Shown piece by piece: positions 19,996 through 29,157 of a stretch of 64,000 nt of DNA. Numbering within the stretch: the stretch's first letter is position 1; each line of letters starts with the position of its first letter. The notes below the pieces were generated by a model. That model saw only the letters and a list, made by a program, of their open reading frames with translations. It was not told the DNA's origin and did not search any database. Source of the DNA: Hyphomicrobium sp. (GTDB lineage: Bacteria > Pseudomonadota > Alphaproteobacteria > Rhizobiales > Hyphomicrobiaceae); contig JAIEMV010000001.1 in NCBI GenBank assembly GCA_019751875.1, positions 213,991 to 277,990 of the forward strand, written 5' to 3'. The position numbers were made by a program, and so were the translations under genes.

Positions 19996-21699
19996 ATGAT
20001 TGCTGATGATCTCGGGCGCATTCCCATGTCGCAGCACCTGGCTGCGACGCTTGCGCGCGCCGCCAGCTACGCAGATGCCCAGCAGCATCCGGAAGTGACG
20101 CTGGAGCACTTGCTGCTGGCGCTCGCCGAGGATAGCGATGCGGCCGGCGTGTTGCGCTCGTCAAACGTCGATTTAGCCCGTCTAGCAGGAGAAGTGTCGA
20201 CCCATATCGGTCAGATCGACGCTCGTCGAGATTCCAACGGGCCTGGCCAGGTCCTTATTTCACACGATCTGAAAAGAATTCTCGAAGCGGCCGCCGCGGC
20301 GGCGCGCCAGGGGCGACGTGCGGAGATCAACGGCGCTATCGTGCTGGCCGCGATCGTAGGCGATGGAAAGAGCACAGCGGCACATTTGCTGCGCGCGCAG
20401 GGGCTGACCTTCGAGCAGGCGATCCGCGCGCTACAGCGCGGTGCGGCGGCACCGCCCCGGTCGGATCCGTCGGCTCAGCCGCCGCCGCACGTACCAGCCG
20501 GCGCTCAGCAAGGATCGACGGAAGATATTCTCGCGAACGCTCGAGAGCGAGTGCAGTCCCGGTCGGTTCAAGGGCAGCCCAATCAAGGACCAGCGGTTCA
20601 ACAGGGGACACCCTCCGTCGCGCAGCCGGCGCCGATGCCGCCTGCGCCTTTCCAGCAGCCCGCACCGCCGTACAACGAGCCGTCCTCTCCACCACGGCCT
20701 GAATTCCGGCCGGAAACTCGGCCCGACTATTCGCCTGAACCCCAACAACGCGAGCCTGTTCAATCGCCAATTGCACCTCAGTGGGAGCCGGCAAGCCAAA
20801 TGCCGCCGATGCCGCCTCGCGAGGTGCCGGTGACGCAGCCAACGGCGCGACCGGGACCGCCGCCCGGTGGGCCGGTCCAACAGCCGCCGCCATATCAGAT
20901 GCCGCCACAGCAGCGCACACAGCCACCGGGGCTGCCACCTGTACCGCGGCAAGGCGGGCCGGCTCAGGGTGGGGGAATGATGCCTCCGCAGCAAATGCCG
21001 CATGGCGGGCCGCCGCCATCGCTCGGGCAGCCGCAGGGGCGCGGACAGGCGCCTATGCCGCCACAGCAGCGGCCGCCACAGGGCGGGGGGCCGCCAGGGC
21101 CCGGTGGGCCGCCGCCGCAACAGCGTCAGCGTTCAGGTGCCCCGGGCAACGTCCGTGTCGCATCAGGTCAGCTTGTCGAAAATATTCCGCGCAAAATGCG
21201 CATCGGCGTTTCGATGGTCGTCGAAGCTCGCGTGGCCCGGTCGGAAGTGAAGGCCATTGCGGAAGGATTGCAGGGTGGCGGAGCGGTCTATCGTCACGAG
21301 GTGACCGTGACGAAGGCCATGTCGGTGCGGCTGCGGTCGCCGGATGGTGGTTTCTTCATTGAGACATCGTCGCCGGAGACGCAGTGGATCGAGAACGTGC
21401 TCGGCTTGATGGCCGATGATTTTGCGAGTTGGCGCTGGACGGTTACGCCGCGTGAGCGCGGCAAGCAGCGGCTTCAGTTGTTGATCTCGGCGCGCACCGT
21501 TGGCGCGGATGGGTTGACGGCCGAAACGGCTCTTCCTGATCAGATGATCGAGGTGAAGGTCAGCGTCAACTATGCAAAGACGGCCGCGCGCTGGGCGGGC
21601 TGGATGACGGCCGCCGTGGCGGGCGGTGTTTTGGCGCGCTTTGGCGAAGGGCTCTTCGAGCCGCTCGTTTCGCTGCTGCGAGGAAGTGGCGGCGGTTGA
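19996..21699 (+). CDS. ClpA-type N-domain protein with proline-rich linker and C-terminal membrane domain, function unknown
   Basis: No named full-length family is recognised. With the ATG at 19996 (MIADDLGRIPMSQ; alternative 20026) the product has about 567 residues. Residues 12-150 look like a double Clp_N repeat (HPEVTLEHLLLALAED..., INGAIVLAAIVGDGKSTAAHLLRAQG), closest by eye to the ClpA N-domain that binds ClpS. No AAA+ ATPase follows. Residues about 150-386 are Pro/Gln/Gly-rich. Residues 391-528 form a compact probably beta-rich domain (MRIGVSMVVEARVARSEV, GGFFIETSSPETQWIENVL). A hydrophobic segment near 532-550 could anchor it to the membrane. It sits alone on the plus strand between argB and engB. 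A link to Clp adaptor control is inference. Confidence 0.82.
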   Translation: MIADDLGRIPMSQHLAATLARAASYADAQQHPEVTLEHLLLALAEDSDAAGVLRSSNVDLARLAGEVSTHIGQIDARRDSNGPGQVLISHDLKRILEAAAAAARQGRRAEINGAIVLAAIVGDGKSTAAHLLRAQGLTFEQAIRALQRGAAAPPRSDPSAQPPPHVPAGAQQGSTEDILANARERVQSRSVQGQPNQGPAVQQGTPSVAQPAPMPPAPFQQPAPPYNEPSSPPRPEFRPETRPDYSPEPQQREPVQSPIAPQWEPASQMPPMPPREVPVTQPTARPGPPPGGPVQQPPPYQMPPQQRTQPPGLPPVPRQGGPAQGGGMMPPQQMPHGGPPPSLGQPQGRGQAPMPPQQRPPQGGGPPGPGGPPPQQRQRSGAPGNVRVASGQLVENIPRKMRIGVSMVVEARVARSEVKAIAEGLQGGGAVYRHEVTVTKAMSVRLRSPDGGFFIETSSPETQWIENVLGLMADDFASWRWTVTPRERGKQRLQLLISARTVGADGLTAETALPDQMIEVKVSVNYAKTAARWAGWMTAAVAGGVLARFGEGLFEPLVSLLRGSGGG

Positions 21700-21727
21700 A
21701 TCGGCGCCATCTCATAGCCCGTCGCGA

Positions 21728-22390
21728 CTAGGAGTGCTGGCGCGTGACGAGGGCCGCCTGAGCGCGCAGATCATTGATCCCTTCTCCGGTTTCGGACGAC
21801 GTGGCAATGATGAGCGGGTAGGCCGCGGTATGCTGGGCGAGCGTCGCCTGCGTGCGCTTGAAAAGAGCATCGAGAGCGGTCGGCTTGATCTTGTCGGATT
21901 TGGTCAGGACGGCTTGATAGGAGACTGCGGCCTCGTCGAGCAGCTTCATGATGTCGGCGTCGACTTTCTTGATGCCGTGGCGCGCATCGATGAGCAGAAA
22001 GACGCGTGCGAGACGCTGACGGCCAGCGAGATAGTTTTTGACCAACGTCGTCCAGGCTTCGACCTTGTCTTTCGGGGCTTCGGCGAAGCCGTAGCCTGGC
22101 ATGTCGACGAGAAAGGGCGCACCTGATTCCGGAACGAAGTAGTTCAGTTCCTGCGTGCGCCCCGGCGTGTTGGACGTGCGAGCAAGGCCATTCTGGCGGA
22201 CCAGCGCGTTGATCAGGCTGGATTTGCCGACATTGGATCGTCCGGCGAACGCAATCTCGACGGGTCCACCAGGCGGCAAATGCTCAAGGCCGACGACGCC
22301 TTTGACGAACGTCCATCGCTGCTCGAACAGCGCGTTACCGGCTGCGTAATCTTCGGTGGTGAATGCGAACGGATCGGCCGCGTCCGTCAT
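21728..22390 (-). CDS. engB: Ribosome biogenesis GTPase EngB (YihA/YsxC)
   Basis: EngB is an essential GTPase needed for 50S ribosomal subunit assembly. Using ATG 22390 ([10 protein letters not shown]), which overlaps the yidC stop as ATGA, the protein has 220 residues. G1 is GRSNVGKS (residues 50-57), G2 is in [16 protein letters not shown]3 is [11 protein letters not shown], and G4 is TKSDKI. The longer upstream frame reads through yidC and is not used. Confidence 0.96.
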   Translation of the reverse strand: MTDAADPFAFTTEDYAAGNALFEQRWTFVKGVVGLEHLPPGGPVEIAFAGRSNVGKSSLINALVRQNGLARTSNTPGRTQELNYFVPESGAPFLVDMPGYGFAEAPKDKVEAWTTLVKNYLAGRQRLARVFLLIDARHGIKKVDADIMKLLDEAAVSYQAVLTKSDKIKPTALDALFKRTQATLAQHTAAYPLIIATSSETGEGINDLRAQAALVTRQHS

Positions 22391-24231
22391 CCCTTCGACT
22401 CGCTGCCCATCCCGAATAGCCTGAGGACTGGACCGAAGGTGCGGCGGACGTTTGCGCCGAGGTGGATCTCGGCTCCCTGCTGTTTTGTGATGTACCACTG
22501 CTGGATGATCGAAAGCGTGTTGTTCCAGGCCCAGTAGATCACGAGGCCTGCCGGGAACGTGGCGAGCAGGAAGGTGAACATCAGCGGCATCCAACTGAAA
22601 ATCTGCTGCTGGATGGGATCAGGCTGCGGCGGGTTCAGCTGCATCTGAATCCACATTGTAATGCCCATGATGATCGGCCACACGCCCACGAGCAGGAAAG
22701 CCGGAACGCCAAACGGAAGCAAACCGAAAAGATTGAAAATCGAGGTCGGGTCGGGCGCGGAGAGATCTTGGATCCAGCCGATGAACGGCGCATGGCGCAT
22801 GTCGATCGACGTGTAGAGAACTTTATAAAGCGCAAAAAACACGGGGATCTGGACCAGGATAGGCAAGCACCCGGCGGCCGGATTGATCTTTTCTTTCTGG
22901 TAGAGCTGCATGAGCTCTTGCTGCATACGCGATTTATCATCCTTGAAGCGCTCGCGCAGAGCTTCCATCTGCGGCTGCAGCTTCTTCATCTTCGCCATCG
23001 AAACGTAAGATTTATTCGCGAGCGGGTAGAAAAGAAGCTTGACGATCACAGTCAGCGCCAGGATGGCGAAGCCGAAGTTTCCGAGAATGCCGTAGAGCCA
23101 TGTCAACGCGTGGTTCATCGGCTTGGTCAGGAAGTAAAACCAACCCCAATCGATCATCAGATCGAACTTCTCAATCCCCAAGTCCTCGCCGTACTTCTCG
23201 ATCAGCGAAGCCTTCTTTGCGCCGGCGTAGAGGTTGGTCTTCACCGAAGCGACGCTGCCCGCCGGCACGACCATGGGCACGGATTCGAACTCGGCAAGGA
23301 ACATCGGGAGTTGCTTGGCATCCTTCGGCGCTTCCCCTTCAAGGTTGGCATTGTAGGCAACCTTCTGGTCGGGAATGATGGCGGAAGCCCAGTACTTGTC
23401 GGTGATGCCGAGCCATCCGCCGGTCTTGCCGTCGAAGCGCGCCGGGGGTTCAGTCGTTGCATTGTGGAAAGTAATTTCTTGCAGGCCCGCGTCTCCGGGA
23501 ACTCCCAAAAGACCTTCGTGCTGAATCCAGACCGAGGGTGTCTTGGGTGCGCCGAACCGAAACAGACGTGCAAACGGTTTCAGTGCCACATCGCTGGTGC
23601 TCGTGTTCTCGACCTCGTCGTTGATCGAGAACATGAAGTTCTCGTCAACCGAAACAATGCGGCGGAAGATGAGCCCCTCACCGTTGGCCCACTCGAGTGT
23701 GACCGGCGAGTCCGGCTTTAGAGGGCCCGGCGTTTTCGCCGTCCAGAGCGTTTCACTATCTGGGACCTTTACGGGTTTACCGGACGAGGCCCAACCCAGG
23801 CGAGCGAAGTAGCCGCCGACCTCTGATAGTGGAGAGAACAGCACAATGTTGGGGCTCTTCGGGTCGACCGTCTCATGGTAATTCACCAGCGAGAGGTCGT
23901 CGAAGGCAGCTCCCTTGAGGGCGATTGAGCCCCTGAGAGATGGCGTTTCGATCGCGATGCGTGGTGAAGCTGCAATGGCCTGCTCACGTGTGGCAGGCTT
24001 GGTAGCAGCGATCGCAGCGGCGGGCGCTTGTGCTCCCGATGTTGCCGACGGTGCAGCTGCGGTGGGGATTGTCGACGGCGCGGATTTGGTTGCGGCGTCC
24101 CGTGCTTGACGTGCCTTCTCCGCCTCCATCTGAGGTGTGGCAAAGAAATAGCTCCAGCCCAACAGCACCGCCATGGAGAGAACGATCGCGATCAGGACGT
24201 TGACCTGGTTGTCGGGCTGCTGGCTCTTCAT
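22387..24231 (-). CDS. yidC: Membrane protein insertase YidC
   Basis: YidC inserts and folds inner-membrane proteins, alone or with SecYEG, and is notably required for F0 subunit c. The ATG at 24231 ([19 protein letters not shown]) gives 614 residues. It has an N-terminal membrane anchor, an Ala/Pro-rich stretch, a large periplasmic beta domain, and the five-helix core ([64 protein letters not shown]). Sits in the rpmH-rnpA-yidC-engB operon, with 177 bases between it and rnpA. Confidence 0.97.
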   Translation of the reverse strand: MKSQQPDNQVNVLIAIVLSMAVLLGWSYFFATPQMEAEKARQARDAATKSAPSTIPTAAAPSATSGAQAPAAAIAATKPATREQAIAASPRIAIETPSLRGSIALKGAAFDDLSLVNYHETVDPKSPNIVLFSPLSEVGGYFARLGWASSGKPVKVPDSETLWTAKTPGPLKPDSPVTLEWANGEGLIFRRIVSVDENFMFSINDEVENTSTSDVALKPFARLFRFGAPKTPSVWIQHEGLLGVPGDAGLQEITFHNATTEPPARFDGKTGGWLGITDKYWASAIIPDQKVAYNANLEGEAPKDAKQLPMFLAEFESVPMVVPAGSVASVKTNLYAGAKKASLIEKYGEDLGIEKFDLMIDWGWFYFLTKPMNHALTWLYGILGNFGFAILALTVIVKLLFYPLANKSYVSMAKMKKLQPQMEALRERFKDDKSRMQQELMQLYQKEKINPAAGCLPILVQIPVFFALYKVLYTSIDMRHAPFIGWIQDLSAPDPTSIFNLFGLLPFGVPAFLLVGVWPIIMGITMWIQMQLNPPQPDPIQQQIFSWMPLMFTFLLATFPAGLVIYWAWNNTLSIIQQWYITKQQGAEIHLGANVRRTFGPVLRLFGMGSESKG

Positions 24232-24408
24232 CGTGGCCTCAGTTCGGCGGTGGAGCGGCAAACGTGCCGCGCTCTCGTCTCATTCGATGCTTGGTGCTCA
24301 TGCGTGTCACAATTGCTGTGCCGGGGCAAAGGGGACATGCCGTCACTGTGCAGGTGATGTCGTGCTTCGGTCGCTAGCGGCCTTCTCAGATCGATCATCT
24401 CCGGCCAG

Positions 24409-24795
24409 TCATCTGTTTTTTGGCCGTGGCTTCTTTGCGGGGGCGTGATGCACGCGATGAAATGCGCGTTCAAGATCTTTCTTGAGTGCGTCGAAGGGGA
24501 TGTCGAGCGCGTCCTTGCGGGCGATGAGAACATAGTCCTGTCCAGGCCGCGCGGACGATGCGGCGATCGCGGTGACAGCAGCCTTCAGGCGGCGCCGGAT
24601 GCGATTGCGCTCGACGGCCCCGCCTATGGCCTTGGTCACGGTGAAGCCGAAGCGGGGGGGTGAGGTCGCGGCGGCTGGTTCAATTCGAGGTTTCGTTTCC
24701 AAAACGAACGGGGGCGTCGGGCATCTCGCCCCGCCCCGGATGCGCAGGAATTCCGATCGTTTTCTCAGGGTGGCGAGCTTCACGATCCCACCCAC
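24409..24795 (-). CDS. rnpA: Ribonuclease P protein component
   Basis: RnpA is the protein cofactor of RNase P, which matures tRNA 5' ends. The 128-residue basic protein contains LRKRSEFLRIRGGAR at the N-terminus and the RNR signature VERNRIRRRLKAAV. The start is either GTG 24795 or GTG 24783; both follow rpmH closely, 33 or more bases after its stop. The C-terminal tail is Lys/Pro-rich. The gene order rpmH-rnpA is nearly universal. Confidence 0.95.
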   Translation of the reverse strand: MGGIVKLATLRKRSEFLRIRGGARCPTPPFVLETKPRIEPAAATSPPRFGFTVTKAIGGAVERNRIRRRLKAAVTAIAASSARPGQDYVLIARKDALDIPFDALKKDLERAFHRVHHAPAKKPRPKNR

Positions 24796-24828
24796 GCTCG
24801 TTAGCCCGCAGCGGCGGCTGAGGCGCGA

Positions 24829-24963
24829 CTAGGCCGACAGGCGCTTGCGGCCCTTGGCCCGGCGGCGGGCGAGAACCCTCACGCCACCCGCGGTTTCCAT
24901 GCGCTTGCGAAAGCCATGCCGGCGCTTGCGCACAAGCTTGCTCGGTTGATACGTGCGCTTCAC
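24829..24963 (-). CDS. rpmH: 50S ribosomal protein L34
   Basis: This 44-residue protein is extremely basic and reads [17 protein letters not shown]..., ending KGRKRLSA, the canonical L34 sequence. It starts with GTG at 24963 preceded by GGAGAG and stops with TAG at 24829. It is the first gene of the rpmH-rnpA-yidC-engB transcription unit. Confidence 0.97.
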   Translation of the reverse strand: MKRTYQPSKLVRKRRHGFRKRMETAGGVRVLARRRAKGRKRLSA

Positions 24964-25530
24964 GGTACTCTCCGTCTCGTCGATGCGGCCGGCTGCTGAG
25001 GTCGTCTACGGACCGCGCCGGGCGATTTGGTTGCACTTTCAAAGGGCTGCCAGACACGTCCCGCAGAGCCGGCGCAATCGCGATCAGCTCTAGTCCTTTC
25101 CAGCAGGAATGGAAGAGGCAACTCTATAGGGGTGCCGCTTGACCAAGTCAATCGCTGCCGGTGACCACATCAGACCCGAAACTTCACGTACAAAGCACCG
25201 TATGCTGTCCGACGTACACTCATGCGCCCTGCCGATTTGTAGATGCACTAGAGGCGTCGTCGCTTACTTTCAACTCTTGTCCCAGTGCTCGGTGGCATCA
25301 TCCCAAAAAACGATCGCCTTCCACTTTGGAGTGCTGTGCTCGGCAGTGCCGTCGAGGCGCAGAATGCTGTGCATGCCACGTGTCTGCAACGAGCGGCGGG
25401 CGAGCCAAGCCTTTAGTGTCCCTATACCATGACGCGGGAGATCCCATCGCCAAAGAACTGGTGGCGGCGTTCGTCCTGACGCGGACTGGTCGCGCTGCTT
25501 TCGGTCGCAGCAATTTAACGGAGTGCACGA
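24964..25530. other. Gap between rpmH and the flavoprotein gene
   Basis: The left part holds the rpmH leader and promoter. In bases 25160-25530 I see no gene: overlapping frames on both strands are cysteine- and serine-rich, lack ribosome sites and match nothing I know. No tRNA or structured RNA was recognised. Confidence 0.5.
25123..25151 (-). promoter_or_regulatory. Sigma-70 promoter of the rpmH operon
   Basis: On the minus strand TTGACT (25151-25146) and TATAGA (25128-25123) are separated by exactly 17 bases, a near-consensus housekeeping promoter. Transcription would start about 150 bases before the rpmH GTG. This is the best promoter match in the window. Confidence 0.7.
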
Positions 25531-26997
25531 ATGCAGCCCGCTGAGGCGACGTCATCGTCCGACACCGCTTCTCCCACGACCCGGCTCGACGTGGATCTCT
25601 GCGTGATTGGCGCCGGCTCGGGCGGATTATCGGTAGCGGCGGGTGCCGCTGCATTCGGGCGCCGCGTCGCACTGATCGAAAAACACAAGATGGGCGGCGA
25701 TTGCCTCAACTACGGTTGCGTCCCGTCGAAGGCCTTTATTGCCGCTGCACGGCGGGCTCATTTCATGAGGACGGCGGCGCCGTTCGGCATCCAGCCCGTG
25801 GAACCCATTATTGATCATGCGGCTGTCAACAAGCATGTCCAGTCGGTGATTGTTGCGATTGCACCGAACGACAGCGTCGAGCGGTTTCAAGGCCTGGGTG
25901 TGCAGGTGATCCAGGCAGCAGGCCGCTTCATCGATGGGAAAACTGTAGCGGCGGGTGATTATCTCATCGCGGCGCGGCGATTTGTGATCGCAACCGGATC
26001 TTCACCCTTGGTGCCGCCGATACCCGGCCTCGACAGTATCGACTACTTCACCAACGAGTCGCTTTTTCAAAACACTGTGCGGCCGGAGCATCTCATCATC
26101 ATCGGCGGTGGGCCGATCGGAATCGAGATGGCGCAGGCGCATCGACGTCTGGGCAGCCGGGTGACGGTGATTGAAACTGCCAAGGCACTCGGCAAGGACG
26201 ATCCCGAACTGGCATCGCAATTGCTCGACTTGATCCGTGCGGAAGGCGTGGACGTGCGCGAGGGCACGTCCGCAACAGCCGTGTTGCGGACGGAGGCGGG
26301 CGTGCGCGTCGAGCTCAAAGGGACTAGCGGTGGAGATTTCGTCGATGGTTCGCACCTTTTGCTCGCTGTCGGACGGCGGCCGAACATCGGCGATCTCAAT
26401 CTGACGGCGGCAGGGGTCCGGTTCGAGAAGAGCGGGATCATCGTCGATCGCAGTCTGCGCACCAGCAACCGGAAGATCTTTGCAATCGGTGATGTTGCGG
26501 GCGGCCCCCAATTTACACATGTCGCCAATTACCACGCGGGCATCGTGCTGCGGCGGGCTCTGTTTCGCATTCCAGCGAAGGTTCAGGCGGGGCATATTCC
26601 TTGGGTGACGTTCACGGAGCCGGAGCTGGCGCACGTCGGACTCAGCGAGGCCGATGCGCTGACTAACAAGCTGAAGGTACGGGTGCTGCGCTGGCCCTTC
26701 CATGAGAACGACCGGGCTCAGGCCGAGGGCGAGACGCATGGACACGTCAAGGTCGTTACCGATGCGAGGGGCCGCATTCTTGGCGCGACTATCCTTGGAG
26801 CGCAGGCCGGCGAGCTGATCCAGATGTGGTCGCTCGCCATCTCCCAAGGCCTGGGTATTCGAGCCATGACTGGCTGGATTAGCCCCTACCCAACGCTGGG
26901 CGAGGCGAACAAGCGTGCCGCGTACAGGTTCTTCGTGGATTCCGCAGGCAGTCCATTGCTGCGGCGCATCATTGGCTGGCTGGCAAAGCTTGGTTGA
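25531..26997 (+). CDS. FAD-dependent pyridine nucleotide-disulfide oxidoreductase (mercuric reductase/dihydrolipoamide dehydrogenase-like)
   Basis: The 488-residue protein has FAD Rossmann motif VIGAGSGGLSVAAGAAAFG, the redox-active disulfide GGDCLNYGCVPSK (C58/C63), an NAD(P) motif IIGGGPIGIEMAQAHRRLG, and the second FAD motif KIFAIGDVAGG. The C-terminal dimer-interface motif that is HPT-x2-E in lipoamide dehydrogenase and mercuric reductase reads YPTLGE here (Y453), so the catalytic histidine is absent. There is no N-terminal HMA domain or Cys pair for mercury. The true substrate is unknown. CGGAG precedes ATG 25531 by about six bases. Confidence 0.88.
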   Translation: MQPAEATSSSDTASPTTRLDVDLCVIGAGSGGLSVAAGAAAFGRRVALIEKHKMGGDCLNYGCVPSKAFIAAARRAHFMRTAAPFGIQPVEPIIDHAAVNKHVQSVIVAIAPNDSVERFQGLGVQVIQAAGRFIDGKTVAAGDYLIAARRFVIATGSSPLVPPIPGLDSIDYFTNESLFQNTVRPEHLIIIGGGPIGIEMAQAHRRLGSRVTVIETAKALGKDDPELASQLLDLIRAEGVDVREGTSATAVLRTEAGVRVELKGTSGGDFVDGSHLLLAVGRRPNIGDLNLTAAGVRFEKSGIIVDRSLRTSNRKIFAIGDVAGGPQFTHVANYHAGIVLRRALFRIPAKVQAGHIPWVTFTEPELAHVGLSEADALTNKLKVRVLRWPFHENDRAQAEGETHGHVKVVTDARGRILGATILGAQAGELIQMWSLAISQGLGIRAMTGWISPYPTLGEANKRAAYRFFVDSAGSPLLRRIIGWLAKLG

Positions 26998-27121
26998 GTA
27001 TCCGGTTAAGCAAAACTTGGCGATGTCCGCATCAGTGCCTATGTATTGTTCGTGAAAACCGCTTAGGGCACCACCGGGCGAGCGGCTGACAAGTTGCTCT
27101 CGAAGTGTCACATTCCCGGCC

Positions 27122-28687
27122 GTGACGGGAAGAGGCCCTGACGACGTGCTGCAGGATTTGGAACGCCAGAAATCCGCCGATGGCCAGGGTCAACCCCGGC
27201 CAGAGGAGACGGTTGTCCAGCGCGTGATTGGAAGAGTCGGGGGGGCATGGCGTGGGCTTCGATCGCGGGTGCGGTTTGGGCTGCCAGCCAAGCTGCTCGT
27301 CATCACCGGCGTGTTCGTCATGATCGCCCAGGTTTTGATCTTCCTGCCCGCGCTCGCAAGCTTCCGCGTCAATTGGCTGAATGATCGAATCAACACTGCG
27401 CTGGTTTCGGCGCTGGCAGCCGACGCCGTACCCGGGCGAGAAGTTCCGCCTGCCCTTCGTAACGAGTTGCTGCGAACGGCGCTGGTGCGCGCCATTGCCA
27501 TCCGCCGTGGCGGCGCGCGCCGTGTGATCCTTCCGCCTGTGCAGGAAATCAGCATCGACGTGACGTACGATATGCGCCAGCTGGCGCGAACGACATTCTC
27601 AGAACAAGTCGGGCAGCGGCTCGTTCACATCGGCGATGCACTCGATGTCATGCGCTCTGATGGCGATCGCACGATGCGAGTGATCGGCTTGGTGGGCCCG
27701 CGCTTCGATGATGTGATCGAAGTTGTCATGCCGGAAGAGCCGCTGCAGCGCGCAATGTACCGGTACGGCACGGAGATCTTCTGGCTCTCGTTGTTCGTAG
27801 CGGTTGCGACGGCAGCCCTCGTTTACATCGTCATAAGTCAATTGCTGGTGAAACCCATCCGCAAGCTTTCGCGCAATATTGTGGACTATAGCGGCAATCC
27901 AGAGGATCCGTCGCGGGTTGTCGTGCCGTCGGGACGAGCGGATGAGATTGGCCGCGCGGAAGAAGAGCTGGCGCAGATGCAGCGGCAGCTGTCACAACTC
28001 CTAAAACAGAAGACTCGGCTTGCGCAGCTAGGACTTGCGGTATCGAAGATCAATCATGACCTGCGCAACATGCTCGCGAATGCACAGCTGATCTCTGATC
28101 GGTTGACGGATAGTGCTGATCCGACGGTGCAGCGTGTGGCGCCCAAACTGATCGCATCCCTCGACCGAGCCATCAATTTCTGCAACGAGACGCTGCGCTT
28201 CGGACGCACGGAAGAGACGGTGCAGCGCCGCGAGGTGTTCGCACTCCGACCGCTCGTCGAGGATGTGGTGGAGACGCTCAATCTCGGTCGCGACGATTCC
28301 ATCGCGCTTATTCTTGATGTGGATCCCGCGCTGCAGGTGGATGCAGACCGCGGGCATCTGTTCCGGATTTTTTCCAACGTTTGCCGCAACGCGGTGCAGG
28401 CGATCGAAGGGCGGGACGAGGGTCCCGCAGGCGGGCGGATCGAGATCCGCAGTTGGCGGGAAGACCACACGGTCTGCGTTGTCGTCAGCGATAATGGACC
28501 GGGCGTGCCCGCTAAATCTCGTGACAAGCTGTTCCAGCCGTTTCAAGGCTCGACACGGCGCGGCGGAACGGGGCTGGGATTGCCAATCTCCGCGGAACTT
28601 GCCCAGGCCCACGGTGGTAGCCTACGGCTGATCGAGACGCTCTCTGGGGCGGCATTCGAACTCCGGATTCCCGATCGGCAGGCGTAA
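27122..28687 (+). CDS. HAMP-domain sensor histidine kinase (orphan)
   Basis: This 521-residue membrane kinase begins at GTG 27122. A first membrane helix lies at about residues 56-80, followed by a periplasmic sensor of about 140 residues, a second helix at about 219-242, then HAMP. The phosphoacceptor is H312 in KINHDLRNML, and the ATPase domain shows the N-box VCRNAVQAIE, DNGPGVP and GTGLGLPIS. No response regulator is adjacent, so its partner is encoded elsewhere. The signal is unknown. Confidence 0.92.
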   Translation: MTGRGPDDVLQDLERQKSADGQGQPRPEETVVQRVIGRVGGAWRGLRSRVRFGLPAKLLVITGVFVMIAQVLIFLPALASFRVNWLNDRINTALVSALAADAVPGREVPPALRNELLRTALVRAIAIRRGGARRVILPPVQEISIDVTYDMRQLARTTFSEQVGQRLVHIGDALDVMRSDGDRTMRVIGLVGPRFDDVIEVVMPEEPLQRAMYRYGTEIFWLSLFVAVATAALVYIVISQLLVKPIRKLSRNIVDYSGNPEDPSRVVVPSGRADEIGRAEEELAQMQRQLSQLLKQKTRLAQLGLAVSKINHDLRNMLANAQLISDRLTDSADPTVQRVAPKLIASLDRAINFCNETLRFGRTEETVQRREVFALRPLVEDVVETLNLGRDDSIALILDVDPALQVDADRGHLFRIFSNVCRNAVQAIEGRDEGPAGGRIEIRSWREDHTVCVVVSDNGPGVPAKSRDKLFQPFQGSTRRGGTGLGLPISAELAQAHGGSLRLIETLSGAAFELRIPDRQA

Positions 28688-28877
28688 TGCGTGGGCCGCC
28701 GGCTGTGCTCCGACGATGGTTTGCGCGCATAGAGGATATTGGCTGCCGGCGCGACCAACAGCCTCGCTGCCCCCCTTGCGCCCGGGGAACTCTACCAGTA
28801 GAAGGGGCCCTCTTGCCGCTGAGGTGCTGGCTGGGTCGTCAACCCGTCGCTGGTCTCAGGATCCCTTAGCAAGACAA

Positions 28878-28954
28878 GCGCCCGTAGCTCAGCTGGATAG
28901 AGCACCAGACTACGAATCTGGGGGTCAGAGGTTCGAATCCTTTCGGGCGCGCCA
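28878..28954 (+). tRNA. tRNA-Arg (anticodon ACG)
   Basis: The 77-base cloverleaf has acceptor stem GCGCCCG/CGGGCGC, D-arm AGCTCAGCTGGATAGAGC, anticodon stem CCAGA/TCTGG with loop CTACGAA (anticodon ACG at 28912-28914), T-loop GTTCGAATC and an encoded CCA end. A34 would be edited to inosine to read CGU/CGC/CGA. Six Ts follow immediately and can terminate transcription. Confidence 0.98.
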
Positions 28955-29157
28955 TTTTTTTCACGTACGAGAAACTTCTCCGACAGGCGTTCGCTCGCCG
29001 CCGTGCGTTGTCAGCACCTTTGGCCGCGCGTGACGTAGTCGCGGCGAACTGAAATCCCGCGCACTAGAGCCAACCCGAGCCCAGTTGCCGGGTGAAAGGC
29101 ACTTCGGATCGCGACCGCCGTGGTGGGCGGACGAAACCCGGCCTTGGGTGCCAGCAA

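Noticed and set aside
20460-21140. Repetitive CCGCC-rich stretch as a possible CRISPR or satellite repeat
   Set aside because: It is the Pro/Gln/Gly-coding linker of one open frame; there are no regular direct repeats with spacers.
22462-23721. Long plus-strand frame of 419 codons antisense to yidC
   Set aside because: Its His/Arg/Asp-rich sequence is a codon-bias shadow of yidC, with no ribosome site.
25190-25245. Peptide CALPI in the rpmH-flavoprotein gap resembling the known sequencing-adapter translation
   Set aside because: The nucleotide sequence differs from the adapter at several positions, so it is coincidence.
26002-27111. Minus-strand frame of 369 codons antisense to the flavoprotein gene
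   Set aside because: Shadow of a real gene with intact FAD/NAD motifs on the other strand.
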